A DNA stretch of 64,000 nt. Source: Rhodobacterales bacterium HKCCA1288 (GTDB lineage Bacteria; Pseudomonadota; Alphaproteobacteria; Rhodobacterales; Rhodobacteraceae). The DNA is taken from assembly GCA_015693905.1 (NCBI GenBank), contig CP065161.1, positions 868,001 through 932,000 on the forward strand, in the 5' to 3' direction. Below, piece after piece: positions 34,468 through 43,791 of the stretch; the stretch's first letter is position 1; every line of letters starts with the position of its first letter. Made by a program: the position numbers and the translations under genes. Under the pieces are notes generated by a model that saw only the letters and a list, made by a program, of their open reading frames with translations, made no database searches and was not told where the DNA came from.

Positions 34468-35499
34468 ATGCAACCTACAGCTATGAGCGCGAAACACGCA
34501 ATTTTGACCTGTTGCGATGAAGCTTCGGGATGGAATGCTGCCTTTTTGATGTCGCAGTTGCGTCAGCGCACAGATACGCGCAGCTGCGTCTATTATGTGT
34601 TTACCGACCGCGCCCTCTCGGCCAGCACATCCGCTATGATCAAGCGTTACGCCACCTTGATCCGCTGCGAAGATGTCTTTGATTTGGACGAATTTGCCCC
34701 CGATGGCCCCGATGGCGCCCCAAACCCCGCGCGGGAAAGTTTCCTTGTTCTCTTCGCGCTTGAGACGTTGACGCGGATTCACAGCAAGGTGCTGTTTGTC
34801 GATAAGTTCAGCTTTGCCTTAGGGGATGGGTTTGATGCGCTGTTCTCTTATCCCTTCACCGCCCCAGCGGCAGCTGTGCGCCATATCTCATCATGGACAT
34901 TGGCAGAGAGCGACAAAATCCCTGCCCCGTTCAAAGATCGCATGCCTGCGGGGTGTGAACGGGCGCTCAGCCCTGCTTTGCTGCTTGTGGATGCCGCGCA
35001 ATTTTCAGAAACGGGCATCGGGCAAGCCGCAATTGCCGATTTACGCAGCGAGGGCGGCACAAGTTTCAGCGCCTTGAACGTGGCCTTCGCGGATCGTTGG
35101 CAAGAGCTTGCGCCAAGATGGAATTGGCCGATGACGGAACAAATGGCCATTATTGGTGCGATGCGACCCTTACAGCTTGTGAATTTCTTGGGCGGGCGGA
35201 AACCATGGTCAGATAATATCGGCTTTTTTGATGTGAAATATCTGACCGAAATCACCGCCTTTCTCACCTATGAAGAACGCGAACAAGATTTGCAGATGAT
35301 CCGCAATAATGGGTTTCAACCGCATAGAGAGCGGCGCCGCCTGCGCTTTCTTGAAGGGTGGTCAAGCAATCTGGTGCAAAGCTATGACCAGATCAAAGAC
35401 TATATTGACCGCGAAGATTTCATTGATGGCGGCTTTTCGCCCGCATCAAAACTTGATCTTACCTCTGACCTCGCAGCAGAGGATGATCAAACGTCTTGA
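34468..35499 (+). CDS. GT8-like glycosyltransferase-fold protein, degenerate DxD
   Basis: This protein of about 343 residues is not a clear member of any named family, but its order of motifs resembles glycosyltransferase family 8. RIHSKVLFVDKFSFALGDGFDALFS corresponds in position to the KVLYLDxDxxVxGD block, SALNVAFADRWQELAPRWNW to the DQDxLN...RWN block, and LVNFLGGRKPWSDN to the HFxGxxKPW block. The metal-binding DxD is absent (VDKFSF), so catalysis is doubtful. It has no signal peptide. The start is uncertain: ATGs at 34468 and 34483 lack a clear Shine-Dalgarno, and the frame is open to a TTG at 34393. Its 3' end overlaps fdsD (convergent) by 13 nt. Confidence 0.6.
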   Translation: MQPTAMSAKHAILTCCDEASGWNAAFLMSQLRQRTDTRSCVYYVFTDRALSASTSAMIKRYATLIRCEDVFDLDEFAPDGPDGAPNPARESFLVLFALETLTRIHSKVLFVDKFSFALGDGFDALFSYPFTAPAAAVRHISSWTLAESDKIPAPFKDRMPAGCERALSPALLLVDAAQFSETGIGQAAIADLRSEGGTSFSALNVAFADRWQELAPRWNWPMTEQMAIIGAMRPLQLVNFLGGRKPWSDNIGFFDVKYLTEITAFLTYEEREQDLQMIRNNGFQPHRERRRLRFLEGWSSNLVQSYDQIKDYIDREDFIDGGFSPASKLDLTSDLAAEDDQTS

Positions 35500-35714
35500 G
35501 GCAGACGCAACAATGCCACAGCATCGCGTGCCAACGGATGCAATCGGCCAGCCTGTGACGGGTCACTCACCAGATGCGCGAAATCAGCGCGCATCTCTGG
35601 CCCCCAAAAATCGTTCAGATGGGCCGCAACACGTTCGGCCAAGTCATCGCCTTTTTGGCTTTCGAAAAATGTGGCGATCTGGTTCGCCATCGTAATCAGC
35701 TTATCCGATGCCAT
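35487..35714 (-). CDS. fdsD: NAD-dependent formate dehydrogenase, delta subunit
   Basis: This 75-residue protein matches the small FdsD subunit: KLITMANQIATFFESQKGDD, then HLNDFWGPEMRADFAHLV and the C-terminal LHPLARDAVALL. FdsD helps assembly and stability of cytosolic molybdenum formate dehydrogenases. It is the last gene of the fds operon, 6 nt after fdhD. Confidence 0.9.
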   Translation of the reverse strand: MASDKLITMANQIATFFESQKGDDLAERVAAHLNDFWGPEMRADFAHLVSDPSQAGRLHPLARDAVALLRLPQDV

Positions 35715-35720
35715 AGTGAT

Positions 35721-36530
35721 CTATCCTTGTTCTATCCGCTCGGGATGCGTGAAAATTTCAAATTGACCTTTGCGCGCCAATGCCGCCACGCACAGACCCG
35801 CCTGATCTGCAACATCCAAGGCCAACGCGGTTGGTGCGGAAACCGCGATCAGCACGGGCGCGCCTGCGATAACGGTTTTTTGCACCATCTCAACCGAGAC
35901 GCGGCTGGTGATCACAATCGCGCCCGCAGTCGGATCAATATGTGCCGCCCCCATCGCGCCGATCAGCTTATCAAGCGCATTGTGCCGCCCGACATCCTCG
36001 CGCGCCAAGACAATGCCCTGTGAGGGCTGAAAAAAACCCGCCGCGTGAACCGCATGGGTTTCATCGTGCAAAGGTTGGTGCCCCCGCAAGGCCTCCGCCG
36101 CGCCCAAAAGCGGGGTGAGGGGCAAAGGGGCTATATCGTGCGGTAAGGGCGCGATATCCCGCATCGCTTGCGCAAGGCTGTCAATACCACACAGCCCACA
36201 TCCCACAGGGCCCATCATCGAGCGCCGCCGCGCCTGCAAGGCCTGCGATTGCGCGGCATCAAACCAAAGCCGCGCTTCAATGCCTTCACCCGCCTCGTGG
36301 CGGACAATCTCAATCTCGCGAATATCGGCATCGCTTGCGATAAAGCCTTCGGTCTTGGCAAAGCCCCGCGCGAAATCTTCGAGATCACGCGGGGTGGCCA
36401 TCATGACCGCTTGCGTGCCCCCATCAAAGACCATGGCCACAGGGCATTCTTCGGCCAAGGCACGATCTTCGGACGTCAGGCCGTCACGGGTGGCTTTTAC
36501 CACCGCGCGCGCCAAGGGGGCCGCAGCCAT
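35721..36530 (-). CDS. fdhD: Formate dehydrogenase accessory sulfurtransferase FdhD
   Basis: This 269-residue protein transfers sulfur to the molybdenum cofactor of formate dehydrogenase. The key CxxC is in GPVGCGLCGIDSL (about 110-121). Other family blocks are PVAMVFDGGTQAVMMATPRD, EDVGRHNALDKLIG and TSRVSVEMVQKT. It begins 2 nt after the fdsA stop, so it is translated from the same mRNA as its client enzyme. Confidence 0.95.
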   Translation of the reverse strand: MAAAPLARAVVKATRDGLTSEDRALAEECPVAMVFDGGTQAVMMATPRDLEDFARGFAKTEGFIASDADIREIEIVRHEAGEGIEARLWFDAAQSQALQARRRSMMGPVGCGLCGIDSLAQAMRDIAPLPHDIAPLPLTPLLGAAEALRGHQPLHDETHAVHAAGFFQPSQGIVLAREDVGRHNALDKLIGAMGAAHIDPTAGAIVITSRVSVEMVQKTVIAGAPVLIAVSAPTALALDVADQAGLCVAALARKGQFEIFTHPERIEQG

Positions 36531-36532
36531 GG

Positions 36533-39430
36533 CTATTCCGCCGCTGGCAGGATACGCCGCGCCGCCTTGGCCTGCGCCTCATAGCTTTCTTGCCATTCAG
36601 TCGGGCCATTTGATTGCGACACTTGTACCGCTGTCACCTTATATTCAGGGCAATTCGTGGCCCAATCCGAGAAATCGGTGGTGATCACATTGGCCTGCGT
36701 CTGCGGGTGGTGGAAGGTTGTATAGACCACACCTGGGCTGACGCGATCAGTGATCTTGGCGCGCAGGGATGTCTCGCCTGACCGCGAGGCCAGCTTGACG
36801 TAATCGCCCTCCTTGATCCCGCGTGTTTCTGCGTCATGGGGATGGATTTCCAACACATCCTCCTCATGCCAGACGGTGTTTTCCGTGCGCCGTGTCTGCG
36901 CCCCCACATTATACTGGCTCAAGATACGCCCTGTGGTCAGCAAAAGCGGGAAGCGCGGCCCTGTGCGCTCATCGGTGGCAACATATTCAGTCAGAATAAA
37001 GCGCCCCTTGCCACGCACAAACCCATCGACATGCATCAATGGCGTGCCCTCTGGGTTTGCCTCATTGCACGGCCATTGCACGCTGCCTTTTTCCTCAAGC
37101 ACCGCATAATCAACGCCAGCAAAGCTTGGGGTGGTGGCGGCAATTTCCTCCATGATTTGAGACGGGTGCGTATAGTTCCACCCAGCCCCCATGGCATTGG
37201 CCAAGGCTTGCGTTACTTCCCAATCAGCCATCCCTGCCTTTGGCGCCATGACTTCGCGCACGCGGTTGATGCGGCGCTCAGCATTGGTGAAGGTGCCATC
37301 TTTCTCAAGGAAGGTTGAGCCAGGCAAGAAAACATGGGCGTAATTCGCAGTTTCGTTCAAGAAAAGATCATGCACGATCACGCAGTCCATCGCGGCCAAG
37401 CCTGCCGCGACATGTTTGGTATCTGGGTCAGACTGAAGGATATCTTCGCCTTGGCAGTAAAGCCCTTTAAACTTACCCGCCACTGCCGCATCCAACATAT
37501 TGGGAATGCGCAGGCCCGGCTCTGGGTCAATCTCAACACCCCAAGCTTGTTCAAAAATAGCGCGCACATCGGCGTTTTTGACATGGCGATAGCCCGGCAA
37601 TTCATGCGGGAAAGACCCCATATCACACGAGCCTTGCACGTTATTTTGCCCACGCAGCGGGTTCACACCCACCCCTTCGCGGCCCACATTGCCCGTAAGC
37701 ATCGCCAAATTGGCGATCCCCATCACTGTGGTCGAGCCTTGGGAATGCTCCGTGACACCCAAGCCGTAATAAATCGCCCCATTACCGCCCGTTGCATATA
37801 GGCGCGCTGCGGCGCTGAGTTCCGCAGCAGGCACACCCGTCAAGGCCTCAACCGCCTCGGGGCTATGGCGCGGGTCAGAAATAAATTCTGCGTAATCCTC
37901 GAACTCATCCCAATCGCAGCGCTCGCGGATATAGGCCTCGTTCGCAAGACCTTCGGTGACAATCACATGGGCCATGGCCGTAACAACCGCCACATTGGTG
38001 CCTGGTTTCAACGGCAGGTGATGCGCGGCCTTGATATGGGCGGATTTCACCAGATCAATGCGGCGTGGGTCGATCACGATCAGCTTTGCCCCTTGGCGCA
38101 GGCGCTTTTTCAGACGGCTTGCGAAAACGGGGTGGCCATCGGTTGGGTTGGCCCCAATCACGACAACCACATCCGCATGTGCGACCGAGTCAAAATCTTG
38201 CGTCCCTGCCGATGTGCCAAAGGTCTGGCCCAAGCCATAACCGGTTGGCGAATGACAGACCCGCGCACAAGTGTCGGTGTTGTTATTGCCGAACACCGCA
38301 CGCGCCAATTTTTGCACAAGGAAGGTTTCTTCGTTCGTGCAACGGCTTGAGGTGATCACGCCGATGGATTTCTGGCCATACTTCGCCTGAATGCCCCGCA
38401 GTTTTTGCGCGGCGAAGCCAAGCGCCTCCTCCCATGACACTTCACGCCATGGCTCGGAGATGTCATCGCGGATCATCGGGTTCAAAATGCGGTCTTTATG
38501 GGTGGCATAGCCATAGGCAAAGCGCCCCTTCACGCAAGAATGCCCGCGATTGGCCTTGCCATGTTTATAGGGCACCATCCGCACCAATTGATCGCCATTC
38601 AATTCTGCTTTGAACGAACAGCCCACACCGCAATAGGCGCATGTGGTCACGACCGAGCGTTGCGGCGTGCCCAATTCGATGACAGATTTTTCCTGCAAGG
38701 TTGCCGTTGGACAGGCCTGCACGCAAGCACCGCATGACACGCAATCCGAACTGAGGAAATCATCCAACGGGCCGCCCGCAGATACACGGCTGTCAAACCC
38801 GCGCCCTTCGATGGTCAGGGCAAACGTGCCTTGCACTTCCTCGCAGGCCCGAACACAGCGGTTGCAAACGATACATTTGGAGGGGTCATAGGTGAAATAA
38901 GGATTGCTTTCATCCTTGGGTAAATATTCGGGGTTGAGATCCCCATTGGTGTCACGCGCGGTGAAATGGTTGGCGATAGTCGCCCCTTCGGTCGCACTAT
39001 AGCGCACATCGCGCAATCCAACCGCGCCCGCCATGTCCTGCAATTCGCAATCGCCATTGGCGGCACATGTCAAACAATCAAGCGGGTGATCGCTGATATA
39101 CAATTCCATCACCCCGCGGCGCAGTTTGTGCAGCTTGGCGTTTTGGGTATGAACCACCATACCTTCGGCCACGGGTGTCGTGCAGGAGGCGGGCGTGCCG
39201 CGCCGCCCCTCAATTTCGACAACGCATAAACGGCAAGAGCCAAAGGCCTCAAGGCTGTCTGTGGCGCAGAGCTTGGGGATCGACAACCCCGCCTCGGCTG
39301 CGGCGCGCATAACGCTTGTGCCCTCTGGCACAGTAACCGCCACACCATCAATCGTCAGACTGACAGGCGCGCCCGTCTTAGCGGGCGTTCCCATGTCGCG
39401 GTCATCCCAAGGAATGATAAAATCTTTCAT
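36533..39430 (-). CDS. fdsA: NAD-dependent formate dehydrogenase, alpha (molybdenum) subunit
   Basis: This 965-residue catalytic subunit oxidises formate to CO2. An N-terminal [2Fe-2S] ferredoxin domain (CATDSLEAFGSCRLCVVE) is followed by HPLDCLTCAANGDCELQ, then two 4Fe-4S clusters (CIVCNRCVRACEE and CVSCGACVQACP). The MopB domain begins with CAYCGVGCSFK. The Mo-binding Cys is in DTCARVCHSPTGYGLG. A molydopterin dinucleotide-binding domain closes the protein (TTGRILSQYNVGAQTRRT). AGGAGG lies 9 nt before the ATG. It works with FdsB and FdsG to reduce NAD. Confidence 0.97.
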   Translation of the reverse strand: MKDFIIPWDDRDMGTPAKTGAPVSLTIDGVAVTVPEGTSVMRAAAEAGLSIPKLCATDSLEAFGSCRLCVVEIEGRRGTPASCTTPVAEGMVVHTQNAKLHKLRRGVMELYISDHPLDCLTCAANGDCELQDMAGAVGLRDVRYSATEGATIANHFTARDTNGDLNPEYLPKDESNPYFTYDPSKCIVCNRCVRACEEVQGTFALTIEGRGFDSRVSAGGPLDDFLSSDCVSCGACVQACPTATLQEKSVIELGTPQRSVVTTCAYCGVGCSFKAELNGDQLVRMVPYKHGKANRGHSCVKGRFAYGYATHKDRILNPMIRDDISEPWREVSWEEALGFAAQKLRGIQAKYGQKSIGVITSSRCTNEETFLVQKLARAVFGNNNTDTCARVCHSPTGYGLGQTFGTSAGTQDFDSVAHADVVVVIGANPTDGHPVFASRLKKRLRQGAKLIVIDPRRIDLVKSAHIKAAHHLPLKPGTNVAVVTAMAHVIVTEGLANEAYIRERCDWDEFEDYAEFISDPRHSPEAVEALTGVPAAELSAAARLYATGGNGAIYYGLGVTEHSQGSTTVMGIANLAMLTGNVGREGVGVNPLRGQNNVQGSCDMGSFPHELPGYRHVKNADVRAIFEQAWGVEIDPEPGLRIPNMLDAAVAGKFKGLYCQGEDILQSDPDTKHVAAGLAAMDCVIVHDLFLNETANYAHVFLPGSTFLEKDGTFTNAERRINRVREVMAPKAGMADWEVTQALANAMGAGWNYTHPSQIMEEIAATTPSFAGVDYAVLEEKGSVQWPCNEANPEGTPLMHVDGFVRGKGRFILTEYVATDERTGPRFPLLLTTGRILSQYNVGAQTRRTENTVWHEEDVLEIHPHDAETRGIKEGDYVKLASRSGETSLRAKITDRVSPGVVYTTFHHPQTQANVITTDFSDWATNCPEYKVTAVQVSQSNGPTEWQESYEAQAKAARRILPAAE

Positions 39431-39444
39431 GGATCAAAACCCTC

Positions 39445-40971
39445 CTATTCCGCGGCCTGATTGGCGGGGGTGGCCCCAAATTCATCTGGAAAATTCTGAA
39501 GCGCCGACATGACCGGGTAAGGCGTGAACCCGCCAAGCGCGCAGAGCGAGCCGTCTTTCATCGTCTCGCATAGATCGGTCAACAAGGGGATTGCGGTCGC
39601 ATCCCCCGCGGCAATGCGCTCGATGGTTTCCACCCCGCGTCTTGCCCCAATGCGGCAGGGCGTGCATTTCCCGCAAGATTCCACCGCGCAGAATTCCATC
39701 GCAAACCGCGCCATCTGAACCATGTCGGCGCTGTCGTCAAAGACGACCACGCCCGCATGCCCGATTAGCCCACCTTGCCCATCAAATTCCTCATAGGCAA
39801 AAGGCGTGTCGAATTTGGACGGGGGCATATAGGCACCCAAGGGGCCGCCCACCTGAACCGCTTTGACGGGCCGCCCCGTAGCGGTGCCGCCTGCAATCTC
39901 GTTGACCAATTCGCCCAAAGGCATCCCAAAGGCGGTTTCAAACAACCCGCCACGGGCAACGTTGCCTGCAATCTGGATTGGCATCGTCCCTTTAGATCGA
40001 CCAAGGCCGAAACTGGCATAATGCGCCGCACCTTTTTCGAAAATCACGGGGATCGTTGCCAAGGACAGGACGTTATTCACAACGGTTGGCCGCCCTAGAA
40101 AACCCTCTAAGGCGGGCAGCGGCGGCTTGGCGCGCACAACACCGCGTTTGCCCTCAAGGCTATTCAAAAGCGATGTCTCTTCGCCGCAAACATAGGCCCC
40201 TGCCCCCACACGGATCTCAAGATCAAAGGCTTTGCCTGATCCCAACACATCGTCACCCAAAACGCCTTCGGCACGGGCGATGGTGACCGCCTGTTCCATC
40301 ACTTCAATCGCATCGGGATATTCGGAACGGATATATACAAACCCGCGCGTGGCCCCTGTGGCCAGACCTGCAATCGCCATGCCTTCAATCAAGCAGAAAG
40401 GATCCCCTTCCATGATCATCCGATCCGCGAAGGTTCCGCTATCCCCCTCGTCTGCGTTGCAAACGATGTATTTCTGAGGGCCTGCCGCCTCTGAGACAGT
40501 TTTCCACTTGATCCCAGTCGGGAAGCCTGCACCACCACGCCCGCGCAATCCAGAGGCGATCACCTCTGCGACAATGTCAGCGGCACACATGGCAGAGGCA
40601 CGAGACAGTCCCACAAGGCCACCGTGAGCGCGGTAATCCGACAAGCTGAGCGGATCAATCAAACCGCAGCGCGCAAAAGTCAGACGGTTTTGCTTGGCAA
40701 AAAACGGAATATCTTCGACAGGGCCGAGCGTCTCGATCTTGCCTGCCAGAAGATCCTCGACTTGATCCGCGGCAATCGGGCCGTAAGCCAAACGGGTGCC
40801 ATTTTCTTCGATCTCGACCAGAGGTTCTAGCCAGATCATCCCGCGACTTCCGTTGCGGATGATCTGCGCCTCTTCCCCACGCGCCATAAGCGCATCGGCC
40901 AAAGCAGCCGCAACCTCATCAGACCCAAGCGCCTTGGCGGCGGCATCGCGGGGGATGTAAATCTTTTTCAT
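39445..40971 (-). CDS. fdsB: NAD-dependent formate dehydrogenase, beta (diaphorase) subunit
   Basis: This 508-residue protein is NuoF-like. An N-terminal thioredoxin-like domain (about 1-110) lacks the full cysteine set. The FMN/NADH domain has GLRGRGGAGFPTGIKW and CNADEGDSGTFADRM, and the 4Fe-4S cluster is in ESCGKCTPCRIGARRGVETI. The ATG at 40971 overlaps the fdsG stop (ATGA). It passes electrons from FdsA to NAD. Confidence 0.95.
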   Translation of the reverse strand: MKKIYIPRDAAAKALGSDEVAAALADALMARGEEAQIIRNGSRGMIWLEPLVEIEENGTRLAYGPIAADQVEDLLAGKIETLGPVEDIPFFAKQNRLTFARCGLIDPLSLSDYRAHGGLVGLSRASAMCAADIVAEVIASGLRGRGGAGFPTGIKWKTVSEAAGPQKYIVCNADEGDSGTFADRMIMEGDPFCLIEGMAIAGLATGATRGFVYIRSEYPDAIEVMEQAVTIARAEGVLGDDVLGSGKAFDLEIRVGAGAYVCGEETSLLNSLEGKRGVVRAKPPLPALEGFLGRPTVVNNVLSLATIPVIFEKGAAHYASFGLGRSKGTMPIQIAGNVARGGLFETAFGMPLGELVNEIAGGTATGRPVKAVQVGGPLGAYMPPSKFDTPFAYEEFDGQGGLIGHAGVVVFDDSADMVQMARFAMEFCAVESCGKCTPCRIGARRGVETIERIAAGDATAIPLLTDLCETMKDGSLCALGGFTPYPVMSALQNFPDEFGATPANQAAE

Positions 40972-41444
40972 AGGCCCGCCTCCGACAAGGTTTTGCTGAT
41001 TTTTTCTTCGGTGGCGCGACCGATCAATTTGCCATCCAGCATAGCCGCAGGCGCACAGGCGCATAGGCCCAGACAATAGACAGGCTCAACCACCAATTTC
41101 CCATCGGCGCGCGCCTGCCCCCAATCCAGTCCAAGCATCGCCAGAATGCGATCAGACAGCGCCTTGCCGCCAACAGCCTGACAGGCCTCAGCGCGGCAGA
41201 TTTTCAAGCTGTGCCGCGCGGACGGCGCTGTGCGAAAATCATGATAAAAGCTGATCACCCCGTGCAATTCCGCGCCTGTGATGTTGAGCGCATCGCAAAT
41301 GATCGGGCGGGCCGCTTCAGGAATATACCCAAATTCCTCTTGTAAGGCATGCAGCATGGGCAGCAGAGGCCCCTCCATCCCCATATGGCGCATCACAATC
41401 GCCGTGATGTCTTGATCATTCGCATCAGCATGGTCGCGGGGCAT
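40968..41444 (-). CDS. fdsG: NAD-dependent formate dehydrogenase, gamma (2Fe-2S) subunit
   Basis: This 158-residue protein is NuoE-like, with a helical N-terminal part (LLPMLHALQEEFGYIPEAA) and a thioredoxin-like [2Fe-2S] fold: CRAEACQAVGG and YCLGLCACAPAAML carry the four Cys ligands. The ATG at 41444 is chosen because AAGGA lies 8 nt upstream; an ATG at 41453 has no usable Shine-Dalgarno. It is the first structural gene of the fds operon. Confidence 0.93.
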   Translation of the reverse strand: MPRDHADANDQDITAIVMRHMGMEGPLLPMLHALQEEFGYIPEAARPIICDALNITGAELHGVISFYHDFRTAPSARHSLKICRAEACQAVGGKALSDRILAMLGLDWGQARADGKLVVEPVYCLGLCACAPAAMLDGKLIGRATEEKISKTLSEAGL

Positions 41445-41556
41445 GGCCGTCATCCTTTGGTCGTGAGGATCGCGCACATCCACGCTTAAGCGCGCGCGCG
41501 ATGCCCGACCAATGCCCGAGGTATAATTCCGATTCAATATCAGTATTTCGTCAAAC

Positions 41557-41573
41557 GATAGGCAAAATCTATC
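41557..41573 (-). promoter_or_regulatory. GATAG-N7-CTATC palindrome at the lysR end, upstream of fdsG
   Basis: The palindrome fits a LysR-type T-N11-A box and overlaps the last codon of the lysR gene, about 115 nt before the fdsG start. The word CTATCAATT is repeated upstream of lysR itself (42473-42481), so both promoters may be bound by the same regulator. Confidence 0.4.
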
Positions 41574-42462
41574 AATTAGCCTCGCCCGCCATCTCGCGCG
41601 CAACGCGTAAAAGGCTTCGGAAAACGGGGGTATAAGGCTCTTGATGGGGGGCGATCAAACCCACCTCAGGGCGCAGCGCCCCATCTTCCAACGGGATCAC
41701 CCGCAGATCATGGCCAATGGCAAGGAACTGCGCCATGGGTTGCGGCAAAACTGTCAGCGCACCTGCCTCGATCACATGGCTCACCAGAACAATGGTCGAA
41801 TTGCTTTCGACAACCGATTTTGGCTCGAGACCATGCGCCGCGAAATTGCGGTTCAAGATCCGCCGATTTTGCATATCAGGGGTCAGGAGGCTCAGGCTCA
41901 TCCCCTCGAGCGCGGCCCATGCCACTCGGGTCTGTGCCGCAAAAGGGTGATCTGATCGGCACAGAACCGCGTAATTTTCACGATAGAGCCCCGTGCTCAC
42001 CATGCGTCCCAAAGGCTCATTGTCCAAATAGGTCACACCCGCATCTGCATCGAGATTTTCCAACAGCTTGAGGATTTCGGCGGACGAACGGGACAGAATA
42101 GAAAAACTGACATTGGGATGCGCGCGCGAAAAGCGGCTGACCAGACGCGCGGCTTCGGTCAATGCGGTCGGGATCACCGCAAGGCGCAAATGGCCCGATA
42201 ACCCCTCGCGGCTATAACGCATTTCTTCACGCAATTGGCGGCTATCGCCCACGATACGCCGCGCCCACTCCAATGCGCGTTGCCCCTCAGGGGTCAGACC
42301 GCCAAAGCGTGACCCGCGCTGCACCAGCTTCACCCCAAGCTGGTCTTCCAGTTGCTTGATCCCTGAGGACAGGCTTGGCTGAGTAACCCCCAACAATTCA
42401 GCCGCACGGCCAAAGTGTTGGGTTTTGGCCAAAGCAAGCAGCATTTCCAATTTTTGGATCAT
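41572..42462 (-). CDS. LysR-family regulator, probable activator of fds
   Basis: This 296-residue protein has the LysR winged HTH (LEMLLALAKTQHFGRAAELLGVTQPSLSSGIKQLE, in part) at the N-terminus and the two-lobe effector domain after residue 90 (LAVIPTALTEAARLVSRF, SRSSAEILKLLENLDADAGV). The ATG at 42462 has AGGA 7 nt upstream. It lies directly upstream of fdsGBACD in the same direction, the usual place of the formate dehydrogenase regulator. Formate or a related small acid as effector is inferred. Confidence 0.9.
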   Translation of the reverse strand: MIQKLEMLLALAKTQHFGRAAELLGVTQPSLSSGIKQLEDQLGVKLVQRGSRFGGLTPEGQRALEWARRIVGDSRQLREEMRYSREGLSGHLRLAVIPTALTEAARLVSRFSRAHPNVSFSILSRSSAEILKLLENLDADAGVTYLDNEPLGRMVSTGLYRENYAVLCRSDHPFAAQTRVAWAALEGMSLSLLTPDMQNRRILNRNFAAHGLEPKSVVESNSTIVLVSHVIEAGALTVLPQPMAQFLAIGHDLRVIPLEDGALRPEVGLIAPHQEPYTPVFRSLLRVAREMAGEAN

Positions 42463-42508
42463 AGGCACGTCCTATCAATTTCCACAAATTCTATCGCAAT
42501 ATCAGATC

Positions 42509-42545
42509 AAAAAAAAGGCCGCATCGGCATATCCAATGCGGCCTT
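42509..42545 (-). terminator. Terminator of the polyamine-type ABC operon
   Basis: The stem AAGGCCGCAT...ATGCGGCCTT is followed on the minus strand by eight T. It lies about 20 nt after the last permease gene and before the lysR promoter. Confidence 0.92.
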
Positions 42546-42566
42546 AATGATGTGATCTTGCGCCAA

Positions 42567-43787
42567 TCAGCTTGGGCTGAGGCCCCTCAGGCGCTCTGAT
42601 CTGCGGCGCAAAAGTTCGACTGTGGTCAAAAGCAGGATAGAGATGGTCACAAGGATCGTGGCCGCCGCCAAAATCGTTGGCGAGATTTGTTCGCGGAGGC
42701 CCGTGAACATCTGCCAAGGCAGGGTCTGCTGCTGCGCTGAACCAACAAACAGCACCACGACAACCTCGTCAAACGAGGTGATAAAGGCGAACAGACCGCC
42801 TGAGATAACACCCGGCAAAATCAGCGGCATCTGCACACGGAAGAAGGTGGTCACAGGGTTGGCGCCCATATTCGCCGCCGCCCGCGTCAGCGACCGATCG
42901 AAGCCAACAAGCGTGGCGGTCACTGTGATGATCACAAAGGGCACGCCCAAAACGGCATGCGCCAAGATCACTTTCACATATCCCACGAAGGACTTGTTCA
43001 GACCCAAGGTCAGTTCCAACCAATTACCAAGAGGGGCGTAGAAAAAGAACATCCCTGTCGCTGAGATGATCAAAGGCACGATCATGGGCGAGATCAAAAC
43101 CGCCATGATGGTTTGACGCCCAGGCACATGTGATTGCGACAAACCGATGGCCGCCAATGTGCCAAGACTAACCGAGATAACAGTCGCAATCGGCGCAATG
43201 ATCAGCGAGTTTTTCAGCGGCTGCATCCACTCATCCGTGGTCAGGAAATCGCGGTAATGCTTCAGCGAATACCCCTCGGGGTCAAAGGCCAGCATTTCGG
43301 GCGTGAAGGTAAAGAAATCCTGCGCGTTAAACGACAGCCACATCACGGGGAAAAGCGGGGCGATCAGAAAGAAGAAGATCAGCCCACAGATAAACAGGAA
43401 ACTGTTATGCCAAAGGGTCTGCCCGCCTGTGTAATAAATCGGCACGCCTTTGCGATAATCGCCTGTGTCGATCCAGAAGACGAACCATGACAGAACCGCG
43501 CCCACAAGGCCTGCTGCGATCCCGCCTCCCAAATTGGTGGCGAAAAGACCCGCGGCAAAGAAGATCGCAATCACACCAAGGCGCGCCATCATCCGCTTTT
43601 CAGCCATAGGGTGCAGCAAGGCTGCCAATACGGCCCCAATGACAGCGCCCGCAACAATTCCCATGAGCGGATTTCCAAAGGATGTGCCTGCGATATAGCC
43701 AAAGGCCGCTGACACAGCCGCAGTCAGGGGTGCCGTGAACCCCCAAAGGGAGGGGCGCTTGAGCGTAAGTTTCAGCGATTGAGCCAT
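42567..43787 (-). CDS. potC: ABC transporter permease, PotC-like, with N-terminal membrane extension
   Basis: This 406-residue inner-membrane protein is a polyamine/spermidine-type permease. The usual PotC unit (about 260 residues) occupies about 140-395, with SLTRAAANMGANPVTTFFRVQMP as the EAA coupling loop. Residues 1-110 add three or four extra hydrophobic segments (e.g. LMGIVAGAVIGAVLAALLHP, AGLVGAVLSWFVFW) that the standard family lacks. It starts 4 nt after the potB stop. It pairs with PotB and PotA; the symbol reflects family, not proven substrate. Confidence 0.88.
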   Translation of the reverse strand: MAQSLKLTLKRPSLWGFTAPLTAAVSAAFGYIAGTSFGNPLMGIVAGAVIGAVLAALLHPMAEKRMMARLGVIAIFFAAGLFATNLGGGIAAGLVGAVLSWFVFWIDTGDYRKGVPIYYTGGQTLWHNSFLFICGLIFFFLIAPLFPVMWLSFNAQDFFTFTPEMLAFDPEGYSLKHYRDFLTTDEWMQPLKNSLIIAPIATVISVSLGTLAAIGLSQSHVPGRQTIMAVLISPMIVPLIISATGMFFFYAPLGNWLELTLGLNKSFVGYVKVILAHAVLGVPFVIITVTATLVGFDRSLTRAAANMGANPVTTFFRVQMPLILPGVISGGLFAFITSFDEVVVVLFVGSAQQQTLPWQMFTGLREQISPTILAAATILVTISILLLTTVELLRRRSERLRGLSPS

Positions 43788-43791
43788 AATC

